Shown: piece by piece, positions 34,301 to 45,403 of the stretch | How the letters are laid out: the number at the start of each line of letters is the position of its first letter | How positions within the stretch are numbered: position 1 is the first letter of the stretch | Translations under genes and position numbers: made by a program | Assembly (NCBI GenBank): GCA_020055645.1 | Contig: CM034546.1 | Span: 62,930,001 to 62,994,000, forward strand | Length of the DNA stretch: 64,000 nt | Source of the DNA: Tomocerus qinae | Taxonomy: Eukaryota > Arthropoda > Collembola > Entomobryomorpha > Tomoceridae | Direction of reading: 5' to 3' | Notes under the pieces: generated by a model | Told to the model about the DNA's origin: nothing | The model's database searches: none | Seen by the model: only the letters and a program-made list of their open reading frames with translations

Positions 34301-36085
34301 AGTGAGGTTGTGAAAAGGTTTCCTGCTGATCTTCATATTATCACATCACCATATATTCGATTCGCTGCCAGATCCGATTAGCATCGAAAAAGACCTTCCA
34401 ATATCGCAAAAAAATTCCACAACAGAACAAAATAAATAAGGACTCAGTCGAATCAATCATCATGAAAAATATCGATTTAGGGCATCTAGCCCCGTTGCGC
34501 GCACTGACCTCTGACGTCAAGAACTGACTTTCCCATTTCGGACACAGTATTGCTACTACGCAGACCACAGCAAAGTCAAGCCAGCTTCCTCTGGCCGCTA
34601 ATCTGCGAATAATTCATTACATATAAGTAACAATTACAATTGGATACCCACTAAAGCTAAAGGATCAATAGGCCTAATATCCGTCTTTATAAAATGTTAA
34701 AAATGTCATAACATTGATAGATGTATTATTTAACCCACATCGGGCTGGTCCAAATGTGGTGTTAAAATCCACCAACCTTTTGTTTTCCAGGAGACTGTGC
34801 TCAGTTTGCAGGTCAATGTATTAAACGCGAAGTCCATGAATATACTAAAACCGGAATCTGTCCACCAAAAAGTAAGTCACTCCTGTCATAGTATTCCACC
34901 TCAACACATACATAGTTTCCAAATTAAGGGAGGTTTTCGGTTTGCAATCAGTCGATATTTTTAATGTCGTTTTAACTTCTTCAGCCTCACTTACATTACA
35001 TGCCTCCAAGATTTGGGTAGTTATTTTTTCTTCCCACAGTTCCCCAAAATTTTACATATAAAATCGCTTTTCCCAAAAGACTTTGGAAATATTTTTTGAA
35101 TAAAATCTCAAAAGCTGTTGGACGAATCTTCTACCGAATCCGAGGCCGTAAATTTTTAAAAAAAACATCAATCTTAAAACAAAAGTTGATATGCAATTTC
35201 CAATGAGTATTTTTTATTTCTACACCAAAAATTTTAAAATTTTGAGCATTTGGACCATATACATGGAACTTGAAGTATTTCTCAGAAATAAATAGTAAAA
35301 AAACTCCCAATTTCTTTTAAATTTTTTTAACGAAACGTTAAAAATTTTCGTGCCTGTACCTTGTAGTTCCACAACCGGATCTCTCATTTTCATTGGCATT
35401 AAATCGAAACTCCACTAGGAAACAATTGTATTTACTTTTACTTTTTGGGGTATTTGTTAAAAGCTTAGAAAATTTATGAGGTAAAAGTTAAAAGTGTTAT
35501 TATTATTATACAATTGAAATACCCAAGCACGTGTCCAGTAGGGGGCGGGTGCGCAGCGCCCCGCCTAAATCTGAGAAAAAGAAAAAAAGTTTTTCCTCAA
35601 AAATGGGCAAAAATTTTTTCGCGCTTCTCGCGAATATGTCTTACTTTTCCCATTATTTTAGGTTTAGTCCCCCCTTGAACAAATTTCTACAATTACAATA
35701 CGTGCCTTGATCACCTAAAACAACTTTCAAAATGCATATCATCGATTTATATTATAACTATTTTACAACAGACGACCCAACAACAACAACAACAGCAACA
35801 ACAACAACTACAACAACAGCAACAACAACTAAAACAACAACAACTACTACTCCTACAACGGCAGGAAACCCAGGAGGTGGATCGGGAGGTGGATCGGGAG
35901 GTGGCTCTGGAGGTGGCTCGGAAGGTGGTTCGGGAGGTGGCTCGGGAGGTGGTGGTCAGACATCTTGTGGACCTAATTTCTTCGGCGGCTGTGGCTGTCC
36001 ATGTACGTCATACCTTTACTATAGAATAAGCGGAAGTTGGGACATGGGCTGGGATAATGCCATCGGTATTTATGCTTGTACTTAA
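28368..36085 (+). CDS. Multi-exon secreted protein: possible lectin-like region, Thr-rich tract, GGGS linker, Cys-rich end
   Basis: Well-supported 3' exons: 30507-30785 (phase 0-0), 32650-33205, 34791-34871 and 35772-36085, all joined in frame by GT-AG introns. Likely 5' exons: 28368-28416 (signal peptide MDPQVLMFVILLCHCP), 29308-29349 and 29668-29721, all phase 1. One exon between 29722 and 30507 is missing from the model, since phase must change from 1 to 0. Exons 30507-33205 carry CGTF, then LTWYEAVCCCAARNLHVLA and a later IWCVSRE, spaced roughly like the start and end of a C-type lectin fold; the lectin call is tentative and no sugar-binding triplet was seen. A basic Arg/Lys/Ser stretch follows. 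The last exon encodes about 30 mostly threonine residues (mucin-like), then five to six GGGS-type repeats, then CGPNFFGGCGCPC and a short end. Expected secreted or cell-surface. The 1.9-kb intron after 30785 holds a SINE. Confidence 0.65.
30786..32649. other. Large intron of the secreted protein gene
   Basis: It contains a tRNA-derived SINE at about 32350-32520. An imperfectly repeated TAGTAAGAGTCCGGAAAAGTA (about 31490) also has a relative in the next intron (about 33585). No independent gene was recognised. Confidence 0.5.
32350..32520 (+). mobile_element. tRNA-derived SINE
   Basis: A tRNA-like head at 32350-32425 begins GGCGTAC, has an A-box-like CAGTCTAGTGG and a B-box GAGTTCGAATCTC, and ends GGAGCGCC, able to pair with the start. 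An unrelated body of about 90 bp and a TATCTTTATC-repeat tail follow. The imperfect acceptor stem and attached body argue for a SINE rather than a functional tRNA. Confidence 0.6.
33206..35771. other. Introns of the secreted protein gene (around exon 34791-34871)
   Basis: AT-rich intron sequence. A C-rich fragment near 33345 (CCCCCCGCCCC) and a larger one at 35525-35700 belong to the GC-rich palindromic repeat type also seen at 22640-22905. Confidence 0.45.
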
Positions 36086-37090
36086 GAAGGTCTCCGTGCC
36101 AAACAAACCTCTACGTTTGAAAAAGGAAAAGGAATGGTCTACGTTATGAACGCTATGAATATTATTACTAGGCCGCCGAATATTATTAAAATCCCTAAAT
36201 TTTAAGTCTTAAAAAATATTCTTATTTCCCACCCCACTTTGTTCGATATCCGGGAAATTGTGGGTATAATAGTCAAAACATTGAATTATGGCGCAATGTC
36301 GCTCTAATTCTAACATTTCCTACTCTATTTTGATGCCCACATCTCGTAGTGGGAAATTTCCCTAAAGGGATATTTATTAGTCGAGACTTAGTTTTGTAAC
36401 CATAGCAAAGTGGCAATCTCTTATTTGAATAGTAAGTTCCGTCAATATAAAAGTGTTAATATATTTGATTATTTATGGTGATTCTATGGATTTTTTGTTT
36501 CCGCAGGGTGGGCAAGGATGTTTGGTTAGCTGGCCACGTTTATTGATATTAAAAGAAGCTACTCAAAATCAACGTTTCCATACCTAAAATTATATGCTTA
36601 AACAATGTATATGTACAATACAAACTATCTTTAATTTTCTACAATTGTCAATTTAGTTAATGTTATTGTTGTAATAAAAAAACATGCAAAACCTGATGCT
36701 ACTCAACAAAAATAAATTGCGAAATAAAATAATTGGGTGCTTGTTCTATTATTATTATATTCTTTTATTCTAGTTCTGTTTCTATAGTTATATCATTATT
36801 ATTATTCTATATCCACTTTTCATTTGTAAAGTAATAGATCCAGTTGAGAGAAATCTTGTACCGTATTAATCGAATTATTTCACCGTATTAAATAGTTCGC
36901 CCTGGCTAACTATTACGATTTTTATCGTTTTCAAGAGCCTTTGAGATATAATTCTCCATATCGAAATAATTTCCCATCCAAATCTAACTTTCAGTAAATA
37001 GGTCAGGTCATATAGTAGGCATATATGAGTGCACGATCTAGTCTAAGAATAATTCCAGCGACAGATCAAATCAGTCGTTAGTCCATATAC
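36086..37090. other. Intergenic between convergent genes
   Basis: AT-rich, with possible poly(A) signals for the plus-strand gene (AATAAA near 36672). No gene was recognised. Confidence 0.5.
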
Positions 37091-39466
37091 TTAAGAGGGA
37101 AATATTTGGATTCTACAGCACAAAAAATTCCTTCTAAGGAAAGTAATAAAACCTCGAGGCAAGTAAAACAATATTAAGAAATATTGGCCAACATTAATAC
37201 AAAAAACGAAGGATAATTTTAAGAAACTGCAAGCTACTCGAAAAAAGGGCTTATAATTCTCGCATAAAAGTGACATAACTGCAATGCCGATTCCAATCAT
37301 GTAAACAAATAGGATTACGGTGATATTTGACTCTAAACCTATTGGTTTTATCCTTCGAGGATGTCTAGAAACGAGTCCTCCTTTATTAATTATCCATTGT
37401 CTATTTATAAAATGTTCCCAAACTGGTATCATTCCGGATTGTATAATAGAGTGCATTTTCTCATTCAAAATATCAGAAAATATTTCATTATACAGGTTCA
37501 TATACTCCACTTGTGGCAAAAATAGTTCCGTTCCTTCATACAACTGAGAAATGACGTTAGAAATATTTGAGGGCCATGCGGATTTGACATAGAATCTGTC
37601 AAGATGGGAAGTTTTGTCAACAAAGGCCACTTTGTCACACGTAGACATGGCCATTTGAAGTGTCACATGTGGGTAGCCAAACGGTATTTCGATACGTTGT
37701 AAATATCTGCCGTTTTTATAATAATTGCTACCATTGTTTACCATTTGAAGTCCGAAGATAGTATCTGCATTGAAGTGTCTGAGAGCAACCATACGCTTCA
37801 TTGTGTTGTAATCATATCTGAGTTTATGATCTATTTGTTCCGATATGGTTGGAGAAAAATATGTAAAATTTCTTTCTAGTAGATCTTGAAAGTTTTCATG
37901 CTTAGTCACTGATTTAAAAGTCATGTAATTAGTGATTAGTCCTTTGTATCCATTTGTGACAATAATGCCCATCAGAATGAATGAACCGATGAAAATATTG
38001 AATGCTCTCGATTTTTGTAACTTTTTATGTGGCTCCAAAGATATCTCGAGCAAATATGCATATAACAGTAGAACTGACATCGTGTAGTCTTTGCATTTCG
38101 TATGATAAATGAGAAAACACAGCCATGCAAAATTGCTGATCAAGAAAACAATTATAGTCCACCACAAGTCAATCTCAAATGGACGGATGAAAACATGAAA
38201 CGTCAATTCCTCTACCATCCCATCACATGTTATGAAACTAACACTGTTTTCTTTTATTGGGAAAAGCGTTCCACGAAAGACATTCGCTTTAGGAACTGGA
38301 GTGGGTTCTACTCCCAGTAGTTTTATTTGGCAATTATAATATTTATTTGGATTGTACAAGCCTAAATTTGTATCATTAAATCTTGAAAATAATATCGAAG
38401 CCACAATATAAGTGACAGAGTATTGTTTCGATATTTTTCTGAAGGATTCTCTTTGCAATGCTTTCCCTCCGAGAACATCTGGTCCCATGTAGATGCATGT
38501 TGGTGTAGGAAGTATTTTTTCGTAGAAAAGTATTTTGTTTTTTCTTTCGATTTCAAAATCCACAATTACTTTGTGCTGTAACGGTACAATGTAATGTTTC
38601 TGAATGCTCTGCCCCAATTTGGACGCTATATCGTTTAAACTTGGATATAGCCCTTGAATTATAAGACTGCTTTCTGTAGGAAATGAATAAACGTAAGAGT
38701 TTTCAGGCAGAAAGTCTGTCCTATGTGGTGACAATTTATATTGTACTTTGTAGATATTATCTAAACCAGGCAATTCGGCTACTCTGTTTTCCTGTGATAA
38801 TTCAAATCTGTAAAAGTATGTACGATCGTAATATGTTAAAGTTGAATATTGGTTCGCCACCTTAATCATATTATCCTCGGTTTTTACTAATCCAACAATA
38901 AAAGCTGATTTCAGAAATCCAGAAGCTAAATAAGGATCGGGCTGATCATACAGATTATAATTCTTTTCAGGAAAGAGAAGAAAATATGTCAGGCATTTTA
39001 AATGTCTGTAAGCAATATTCATTAATGGAACTTTTTCATAGAATAAATTAACAAAAGTAGTCTGAAGATACTTTATGTACCAATCCGGTGGTGTTTTAAC
39101 ATAAATTGAATACCACTTATTCCAAGTTAATTTAGGAACTAAAAATGCATGAACAAACGAACTTAAAAATTCCTTTACTTTATTATTAAAATGGTACGAG
39201 CTTGTATTGTAAAGTTCACGATAATCTTCTGGTAGTGATTTCATCACAGTAGATGCTCTAACAAGAACAAATGGCTGTTCAATTGACTTTAGATCGACAT
39301 TCTCTCCTTTGGAGGTGTTAAATAGAAATACGTATAGCCTACAATTACAATGAACTGAATTTGTTAAAGTAGAGAAGACTTCATCAGAGTAGATTTGTCT
39401 ATTTCTTGCTATTGCTTCAGAATGATACACAAAAAATAATGTAATTACTAAATGAGCAGAAAACAT
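37091..39466 (-). CDS. Divergent ionotropic receptor, intact, intronless (791 aa)
   Basis: Same family and layout as 16487-18865: signal peptide (MFSAHLVITLFFVYHSEA), divergent ligand-binding part, TM1 after RPFEIDLWW, pore-like LLLYAYLLEISLEPHKK, TM2 with SFILMGIIVTNGYKG, a second ligand lobe, and TM3 around ITVILFVYMIGIGIAV near the C terminus. The block from TM1 through TM2 is almost identical to the other two receptors, while both ligand-lobe regions vary more, as expected for duplicated receptors with diverging ligands. The 5' end and upstream flank were duplicated into 42164-43200. Two dyad motifs lie 252 and about 390 bp upstream. Confidence 0.88.
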   Translation of the reverse strand: MFSAHLVITLFFVYHSEAIARNRQIYSDEVFSTLTNSVHCNCRLYVFLFNTSKGENVDLKSIEQPFVLVRASTVMKSLPEDYRELYNTSSYHFNNKVKEFLSSFVHAFLVPKLTWNKWYSIYVKTPPDWYIKYLQTTFVNLFYEKVPLMNIAYRHLKCLTYFLLFPEKNYNLYDQPDPYLASGFLKSAFIVGLVKTEDNMIKVANQYSTLTYYDRTYFYRFELSQENRVAELPGLDNIYKVQYKLSPHRTDFLPENSYVYSFPTESSLIIQGLYPSLNDIASKLGQSIQKHYIVPLQHKVIVDFEIERKNKILFYEKILPTPTCIYMGPDVLGGKALQRESFRKISKQYSVTYIVASILFSRFNDTNLGLYNPNKYYNCQIKLLGVEPTPVPKANVFRGTLFPIKENSVSFITCDGMVEELTFHVFIRPFEIDLWWTIIVFLISNFAWLCFLIYHTKCKDYTMSVLLLYAYLLEISLEPHKKLQKSRAFNIFIGSFILMGIIVTNGYKGLITNYMTFKSVTKHENFQDLLERNFTYFSPTISEQIDHKLRYDYNTMKRMVALRHFNADTIFGLQMVNNGSNYYKNGRYLQRIEIPFGYPHVTLQMAMSTCDKVAFVDKTSHLDRFYVKSAWPSNISNVISQLYEGTELFLPQVEYMNLYNEIFSDILNEKMHSIIQSGMIPVWEHFINRQWIINKGGLVSRHPRRIKPIGLESNITVILFVYMIGIGIAVMSLLCENYKPFFRVACSFLKLSFVFCINVGQYFLILFYLPRGFITFLRRNFLCCRIQIFPS

Positions 39467-39717
39467 TTTATCGCAATAAAACTTTTTGCCGTTTTTTGAA
39501 TACCTTTTTAGCCAGATACTTGTTGGCTATTAACCCATAAAGGCTTGTGCTTGAGACAATACTTAATATATTTAGTATAGGACTTTCAATTTTTAAGGGT
39601 AAGTAGTAGTACTAATATTATTTTAATTGCCTTCCATTACAGAAAGCTTAAAACAAACTATATCCAATATTAATTTTGCTAATCTCTTTTTATTTCATCA
39701 AGGTATTAATTCCAAAA

Positions 39718-39735
39718 GCGGAAATTCTTATTTCC
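39718..39735 (-). promoter_or_regulatory. Proximal dyad motif upstream of IR locus 2
   Basis: GCGGAAATTCTTATTTCC, 252 bp before the start codon, preceded by a TTTCATCAAGG phrase shared with the duplicate at 42990. One substitution relative to locus 1 keeps the GGAAAT/ATTTCC arms. Confidence 0.5.
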
Positions 39736-39857
39736 AGACTTTATTACTTCCTTGTTTTCTATACTAATGCCAGGCGGAAGAACAAAATGTCGACAAGGAA
39801 ATGCTTTAAGACCCAAGAAGTATTTTTCATTGGCACTAACTGCCGATGTCAAAAACA

Positions 39858-39889
39858 ACTTCCGTACAAATGTAGAAAGTAGGTTAATG
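39858..39889 (-). promoter_or_regulatory. Distal dyad motif upstream of IR locus 2
   Basis: ACTTCC-GTACAAATGTA-GAAAGT followed by AGGTTAATG; the right arm has one change relative to the copies at 43169 and 53596. Confidence 0.45.
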
Positions 39890-40273
39890 TATTCATATTC
39901 CATATCCGGTATATATTCAAATGGATTAAGTAGCCCTTGTCATTAGATTTAATACATCGCAAAATGTGCCCCATGTCATGTCAGAACTATCTCATTTACT
40001 AGAATTCCATTTCATTGGACGAAATCTATACCGTAATTCGTAATGAACATAATTTCTAATATCATGATTTGACGCGTTTTGTATCTTCGCCAATAGAATC
40101 TATGTCAATAATGCATAAAGATGAGAATTATGTGGAATTACATTTATTTGTTCATTATTTGCTGTACATGAAGCTCTTGTTGTGGGAACAGTTAAAATTT
40201 CTTACTTAGTGACTTCCACTATTGTACAATTCTATAATCTTTATTTATTACTTGTTTCTTCTATCCGGTAATT

Positions 40274-41309
40274 CTACTGATGATTGTCTCCTTGTTCTCC
40301 CTCTTGGCCATTTTCACCTTTTCCCCCTTTTTTGTCCTTTTTTTCTTTTTTGTCCTTTTTATCCTTTTTATCCTTTTTTTCTTTTTTGTCCTTTTTTCCT
40401 TTTTTGTCCTTTTTATCCTTTTTGTCTTTTTTGTCCTTTTTGCCGTTTTCACCCTTTTCTTCTGATGAAGCATCATCACCACCTTTTAATGGTTCCGAAA
40501 CAACTGAAAACATAAGCCAATATCGTTGTATACTATTTAACAGTTTAGAAATTTTATTTAATAATTTCTTCCGAATTTCACTTTACAATTTTAAAAGCAA
40601 AATATAATATTAATTTATTAGTAGTTATATATAACTAATTAAGTTTACAAACCTCCATATGAAGTCAAAGCGTCAGTTTCATCGGTCAAAGGGCTAGCCT
40701 GAAAAGTAAAGAAAATCAATGTAAAGATTTTCATTGAGCGTAAGTGGGGAATTTGTTAACGCGTGTTAATACTTATTCTTTAATGTCTATAGCTGCTTAT
40801 ACATAGGCTATTAAACAATGACATTGAAAAATTAAGAACTTTGGTTTCTAGGGTCACAAAGGATTTGTCAAGATCTTATCAAATCACAAATGCAACAGCG
40901 CTCAACATTTAATTTAAATTTTCATTCTGAGCAAAACAATGACTGATGGAGCACTTTTAGTATTGGTTTTATATACGTCGGTGCTTTGACAAGTATTTGA
41001 AATGGCCACAAAATCTACTTCGTTTTTCCTTGGTCAAATGGTCTATTGAGTTTTCTAAAGTTAGTAAGTGCAAAAAGATGCACGTTGAATTTATTGTTAT
41101 TATCTTAAAATTTAATATTTTATTTCTAATTCTTTTTGCCATGTCGTCTGATTGGAGGTTGATAATTATAATGGTCGAGTGGAAATCCTGAGTACAAATA
41201 AGGGGTAATTATTTAATTAGTAATTAATATTTTTTTATTTATATGGTACCTTAATTTGGACGATAGCAATGAGAGCTAAAGTCACAAAAATAACCAAAGC
41301 AATCTTCAT
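40274..41309 (-). CDS. Small secreted Lys/Asp-rich protein, copy 1 (111 aa, 3 exons)
   Basis: Minus-strand exons 41309-41250 (signal peptide MKIALVIFVTLALIAIVQIK), 40698-40653 (ASPLTDETDALTSYG) and 40503-40274 join in frame (phases 0 and 1, GT-AG). The mature protein ends in a long run of KKD and KKE units followed by KGGKGENGQEGEQGD, so it is highly charged and probably disordered. Function unknown. A TATA-like TATAAATAG lies at 41412-41404, about 95 bp before the start codon, and is conserved in copy 2. No cysteines were seen, so a classic antimicrobial fold is unlikely. The run makes long open frames on other strands, which are shadows. Confidence 0.8.
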
Positions 41310-41403
41310 TTTGATAATTTTTTGATTTTTAGATACTGGTAAATATATCGGTTGTTTGATAGCTTGATAAAAACTGATGACGAATGTTGGAATCCAAATA
41401 CAG

Positions 41404-41412
41404 CTATTTATA
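41404..41412 (-). promoter_or_regulatory. TATA box, Lys-rich gene copy 1
   Basis: TATAAATAG on the minus strand, 95 bp before the ATG, with the identical element at the same relative place in copy 2. Confidence 0.5.
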
Positions 41413-41643
41413 GTAGATATTTGTCAATTGCTTTTATGCGTGATGCTAAGTATATACATTTTGTACATTAGGATCATACAACAATATCTATTCTAATCCA
41501 ATCATGCAACAAATTACGCCGTCAAAACGTATTGTTGAACAATGACGAAATAATAACGCAATGGTTACAAATATTCCCATCTCCCACTTAATTTTGTTGT
41601 ATGTGTACGTCGGGGAAAAATTATAAAAATTAATAACTATGTA

Positions 41644-41751
41644 CAGTCCGGTTAAAATAGAAATGAACTTGATACGCCAAAAACGACCGTCTTACCGTAA
41701 GACGGCGGTTTATGTCGGGAGTATGAGTTCATTTCTATTTTAACTGGACAG
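41644..41751. mobile_element. Palindromic MITE (108 bp) flanked by TA
   Basis: The ends CAGTCCGGTTAAAATAG and CTGTCCAGTTAAAATAG (on opposite strands) are flanked by TA on both sides, the target of Tc1/mariner transposases. The inner part AAGACGGC/GTCTTACC forms a second stem. The duplicate block carries the same element at 44928-45029, so insertion came before the block duplicated. Confidence 0.7.
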
Positions 41752-41759
41752 TACGCTAT

Positions 41760-42163
41760 CTTGTCGATTTTTGAGCCTAACACCGTTTCAATTTTTCATT
41801 TCCTCATTCTCACCCTTATAAACTTTCCGTTTCCCACTGGAAAATTTTAATTTTACACTCCTTCCAATCTCACTAGAAACCATGGTAGTAAAACATTATG
41901 TATTTATTAGTATTACGTTGACCTCAATAAAAACACGTGTACATGCATGAAAAATATGGACATGACAATTCAATTTATATTTTTTTTGGCCTGGTGTTTT
42001 CAATTATAAACTTGATAAAGTTATAACATAATACTTAAAGTACTAGTGGTACATTGAGTATAAATTGCCGTATAAATAACAGCATCTAACTTTAGCTAAC
42101 AGGATAACTCATCATCGACCAAGAACAGCTTCATTTTGGGGGTCAAAGATTAAAACCGAACTA
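41760..42163. other. Distal flank of Lys-rich copy 1; end of duplication unit 1
   Basis: Matches 45040-45403 closely (shared ACGTTGACNTCAATAAAAAC, GTGTACATGCATG and AACAGGATAACTCATC). Homology stops at about 42115. A short unmatched filler follows before the IR scrap. Confidence 0.6.
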
Positions 42164-42228
42164 AACTATTTCTTGCTATTCCTTCAGAGTACAAAAAAGG
42201 ATGTAATTACTAAATGAGCAGAAAACAT
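42164..42228 (-). pseudogene. 5' scrap of an ionotropic receptor gene at the duplication joint
   Basis: On the minus strand it starts ATGTTTTCTGCTCATTTAGT as in the receptor at 39466, but a frame break gives a stop soon after and homology ends after about 65 bases. Beyond the start codon the upstream flank also matches (42229-42356). It marks where the duplicated segment began inside the IR gene. Confidence 0.8.
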
Positions 42229-42356
42229 TTTGTCACAATAAATTCTGTTGCCGGTTTTTGAAAACATTTTTAGTCAGATATTTGTTGGTTAGAACCCAGA
42301 CAGGCTTATGATTAAAAAATATATATTTAGTATGGGGTTTACGAGTTTTAAGGCTC

Positions 42357-42941
42357 AACGTGTGCGTCGTTACGTTAGTGGTTCCTTTTACATGTATTTC
42401 CCACACCATTGTTTCGTGAATTACTCCCCCAAGTTATGGTCAATTTGGACATATTATGAGGCCTTATGATGGAGAAATTCTAACCAGCTCGGACTTGTTA
42501 TGGCATATTTTACAATTTTGACATAAAGGTCACACCACTGACTTAAAACATTCTTTTTCAATTTTGGCGGGTTGTCTTTAGACTAGGATGTTAGGGCAAT
42601 TAGTGGGTGTTATGGGAAAGTCGGGACGACAAGCTCGAGCAGAAAATGAGATAGATCTTTAGGAAAAAACCGGAAATTTTTCAGTGTACTCGTTTTAGAA
42701 TTACGACCGAAATGGTCGAAAAATAAAATTTGAATTTCAAGTATAGTACACACCTTAGGAGAACGACAGAGCTGAAAAGTCATGTGAATTTTCGTTCTCT
42801 CACAGGTACATTATCTCACTTGCTGCACAAACAACGCACTATTTCTGCCCTGATTACCTTCGTTCTTATTCCTGTAGAAATTTCGTACTTCGAAGGAATT
42901 CCGCTAGTTACTTAGCTTAGTAGTAGCCAACGACGCACGTT
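42357..42941. mobile_element. ~585-bp inverted-repeat element inserted in the duplicated flank
   Basis: AACGTGTGCGTCGTTACG at the left and AACGACGCACGTT at the right are inverted copies. The whole stretch is absent from the matching place in unit 1 (near 39590), which serves as the empty site. It has no transposase; class and target duplication are uncertain. Confidence 0.55.
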
Positions 42942-43019
42942 AAAACGAGGTATCATCCAATATTGAGTTTATAAATTAGTCTCTTTTTATTTCATCAAGG
43001 TGTGTTTATTAATTCCAAA

Positions 43020-43200
43020 GCGGAAATCCTTATTTTCTGACTTTAGCTTTCTCATTATTTATACTAATGCCAGACGGAAGATGAAAATATCGGAAATCCT
43101 TAGTATTTGAGACCCAAATAAAACCCAAGAAGTATTTTCCATTTAGCACACTGCCCATGTCAAAAACAACTTCCGTACAAATATAGGAAGTAGATTAATG
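43020..43200 (-). promoter_or_regulatory. Orphan copy of the IR upstream motifs in duplication unit 2
   Basis: GCGGAAATCCTTATTTTC at 43020-43037 and ACTTCC-GTACAAATATA-GGAAGT with AGATTAATG at 43169-43200. The receptor they served was reduced to the scrap at 42164-42228. Confidence 0.5.
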
Positions 43201-43601
43201 TATTCCATATACGGTAATAAAACTGTGGATTTAGCCATTGTCATTCTCATTAAATTTAATGCATCGGAAAATATGCTCCAAGTGAGAACTGCTATTGTCA
43301 TTTATTAGAATACCATTTACTTGGATTTAATCTGTCTATAAATACCGTAATTTCCAATGATTATAATATAATTATCGTGATTTGACATTTTGTATCTTCG
43401 CCAATAGGGTCTATGTCAATAATGCATGAATATGACGGATGATGTGGATTTAAATTTCAATGCTTAAGGTTTTATTATTAGGTACTTGTTCATTATTTTA
43501 TTGCTGATTAAGTTCTTGTTAAAGCACAATTAAAATTTGTTGATTAGTATTTTACATCATACAACTTCGCAACGTTTATTAATTTGCTGCTTCGGGTTAT
43601 T

Positions 43602-44633
43602 CTACTGCTCGTTTTCCCCTTGATCATCTTCACCCTTTTTTCCCTTTCCTCCCTTTTTCCCCTTCTTTTCTTTCTTTCCTTCCTTTTTTCCCTTTTTATC
43701 TGATTTAGCATCATTACCACCATCATCACCTTTTAATGGTTCTGAAACACCTAAAACCACAAACCAAAATAATTGTATATAACAGTTTGGCACCTTTATT
43801 AAACAATTTCTAACCAAATAATGCCACTTTTAAAAATTGTTAAAGCAAAATATATTACTTTCTGCCAAGTTATAACTAATTAATTTTGCAAACCTCCATA
43901 TGAAGCCAAAGCGTCAGTTTCTTCGGTCAAAGGGCTGGACTGAAAATATTGTAATATTAGTTTAAATTAATATTCTCAACACAACCACATGCAGCTAAAA
44001 ATCAATGAAAAGATTTTGATTAACCGTAAGTAAAGGCTAGAATTTCTTAATATGCTGTAATCTTATTCTTTAGTATATGGATAGTTTTCACTATTACATA
44101 GAATGTTAAGCAATAAAAATGAACAAAATTGAAGACAATGGCTTCCAGATAAACAAGCTGTCAAGAACTTGTCAAATCAAATATTCTAATCTATTTAAAC
44201 AGCGCTCTAAATTTTAGTTAAACTTAAATTCGGAGGAAAAAATCAATTTCGGACCACTTTTTGTATTGTTTTTAATTACGTCGGTAATTTGACAAGTCTT
44301 TGAAGTGGCCACAAAATCTATTTCGTTCTTTTTTCCGTCAAAATGGTCCATTGAGTTCACTAAAGTTAGTAAGTGCAAAAATATTCTCAAAACTTAAAAA
44401 TATATTAGATTAAAATTTTTAGAAGCAATATTAATTCTTATAATTCTTTCCGTCATGTCTTCTCATTGGACATTGATAATTATATAATTGATAATAATAT
44501 AGTCGAGTAGAAATCCTGAGTTGGAATATGGAACTTAATTAAGTTATTAGTAATTGGTTTATTTATACGTTACCTTAACTTGGATGATAGCAATTAAGGC
44601 TAAAGTCACAAAAATAACCAAAGCAATCTTCAT
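43602..44633 (-). CDS. Small secreted Lys-rich protein, copy 2 (84 aa, 3 exons)
   Basis: Paralogue of the gene at 40274-41309 with the same structure: exons 44633-44574 (signal peptide MKIALVIFVTLALIAIIQVK), 43939-43894 (SSPLTEETDALASYG) and 43750-43602. The third exon encodes VSEPLKGDDGGNDAKSDKKG followed by KKE/KKG units and an acidic end, shorter than the KKD run of copy 1. Splice sites and the TATA element (44725-44717) are conserved, so both copies look functional. The repeated tail has changed length most between copies. Confidence 0.8.
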
Positions 44634-44716
44634 TTTGATTTTTAGATTCAGCTAAATATATCGGTTATTTGATAGCTTGATAAAAACTGATGACGAATGT
44701 TAGAATCCAAATACAG

Positions 44717-44725
44717 CTATTTATA
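44717..44725 (-). promoter_or_regulatory. TATA box, Lys-rich gene copy 2
   Basis: TATAAATAG on the minus strand, at nearly the same distance from the ATG as in copy 1. Confidence 0.5.
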
Positions 44726-44927
44726 GTGAAAAATTTGGTCAATTGCTTTTATATACATTAGGATCATACAAGAAATCTATTCCACATCCATTCATGCAAC
44801 AAATTATGCCGTCAAAACGTATTGTTGAACAATAACGATATTATAACGCAATAGGTACAAATATTCCCATTTTTTGTATGTGTACGTCTACGTCGGGGAA
44901 AATTAGAAAAATTAAAAACTGTGCACA

Positions 44928-45029
44928 CAGTCCGGTTAAAATAGAAATGAACTTGATAAAAAAGACCGTCTCACCTAAAGACGGCCATTTTTGTCGTATC
45001 AAGTTCATTACTATTTTCACTGCGGACTG
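44928..45029. mobile_element. Second copy of the palindromic MITE
   Basis: Duplicated together with its flank from the element at 41644-41751. The ends begin CAGTCCGG on both strands; the flanking TA has been lost. Confidence 0.65.
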
Positions 45030-45403
45030 AACCCTATCTTCTCGATTTTTATGCCTATTCTCCAGTTTAATTTTTCATTTCCTCATTTCCACTCATAAAA
45101 ACTTTCCGCTTCCCACTGGGAAATTTAAATTTTTCACTCCTTTCAATCTCACTGTAAACCATGGTAACAAAACACTATTTATTTATAAGTATATTACGTT
45201 GACATCAATAAAAACACGTGTACATGCATGAAAAATATGGACATGACAATCCAATTTATGAATTTTATTGCCTGATATTTTCAATTATAAAATTGATAAA
45301 GTTATATAATCATTAATTTACTAGTGGTACATTGGGTATAAATAGATCACCGTATAAATAACAGCATCCAACTTTAGCTAACAACAACAGGATAACTCAT
45401 CGG

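Noticed and set aside
40222-40607. Plus-strand Phe/Pro/Ser-rich open frames
   Set aside because: They are the antisense shadow of the lysine codons in the third exon of the small secreted protein.
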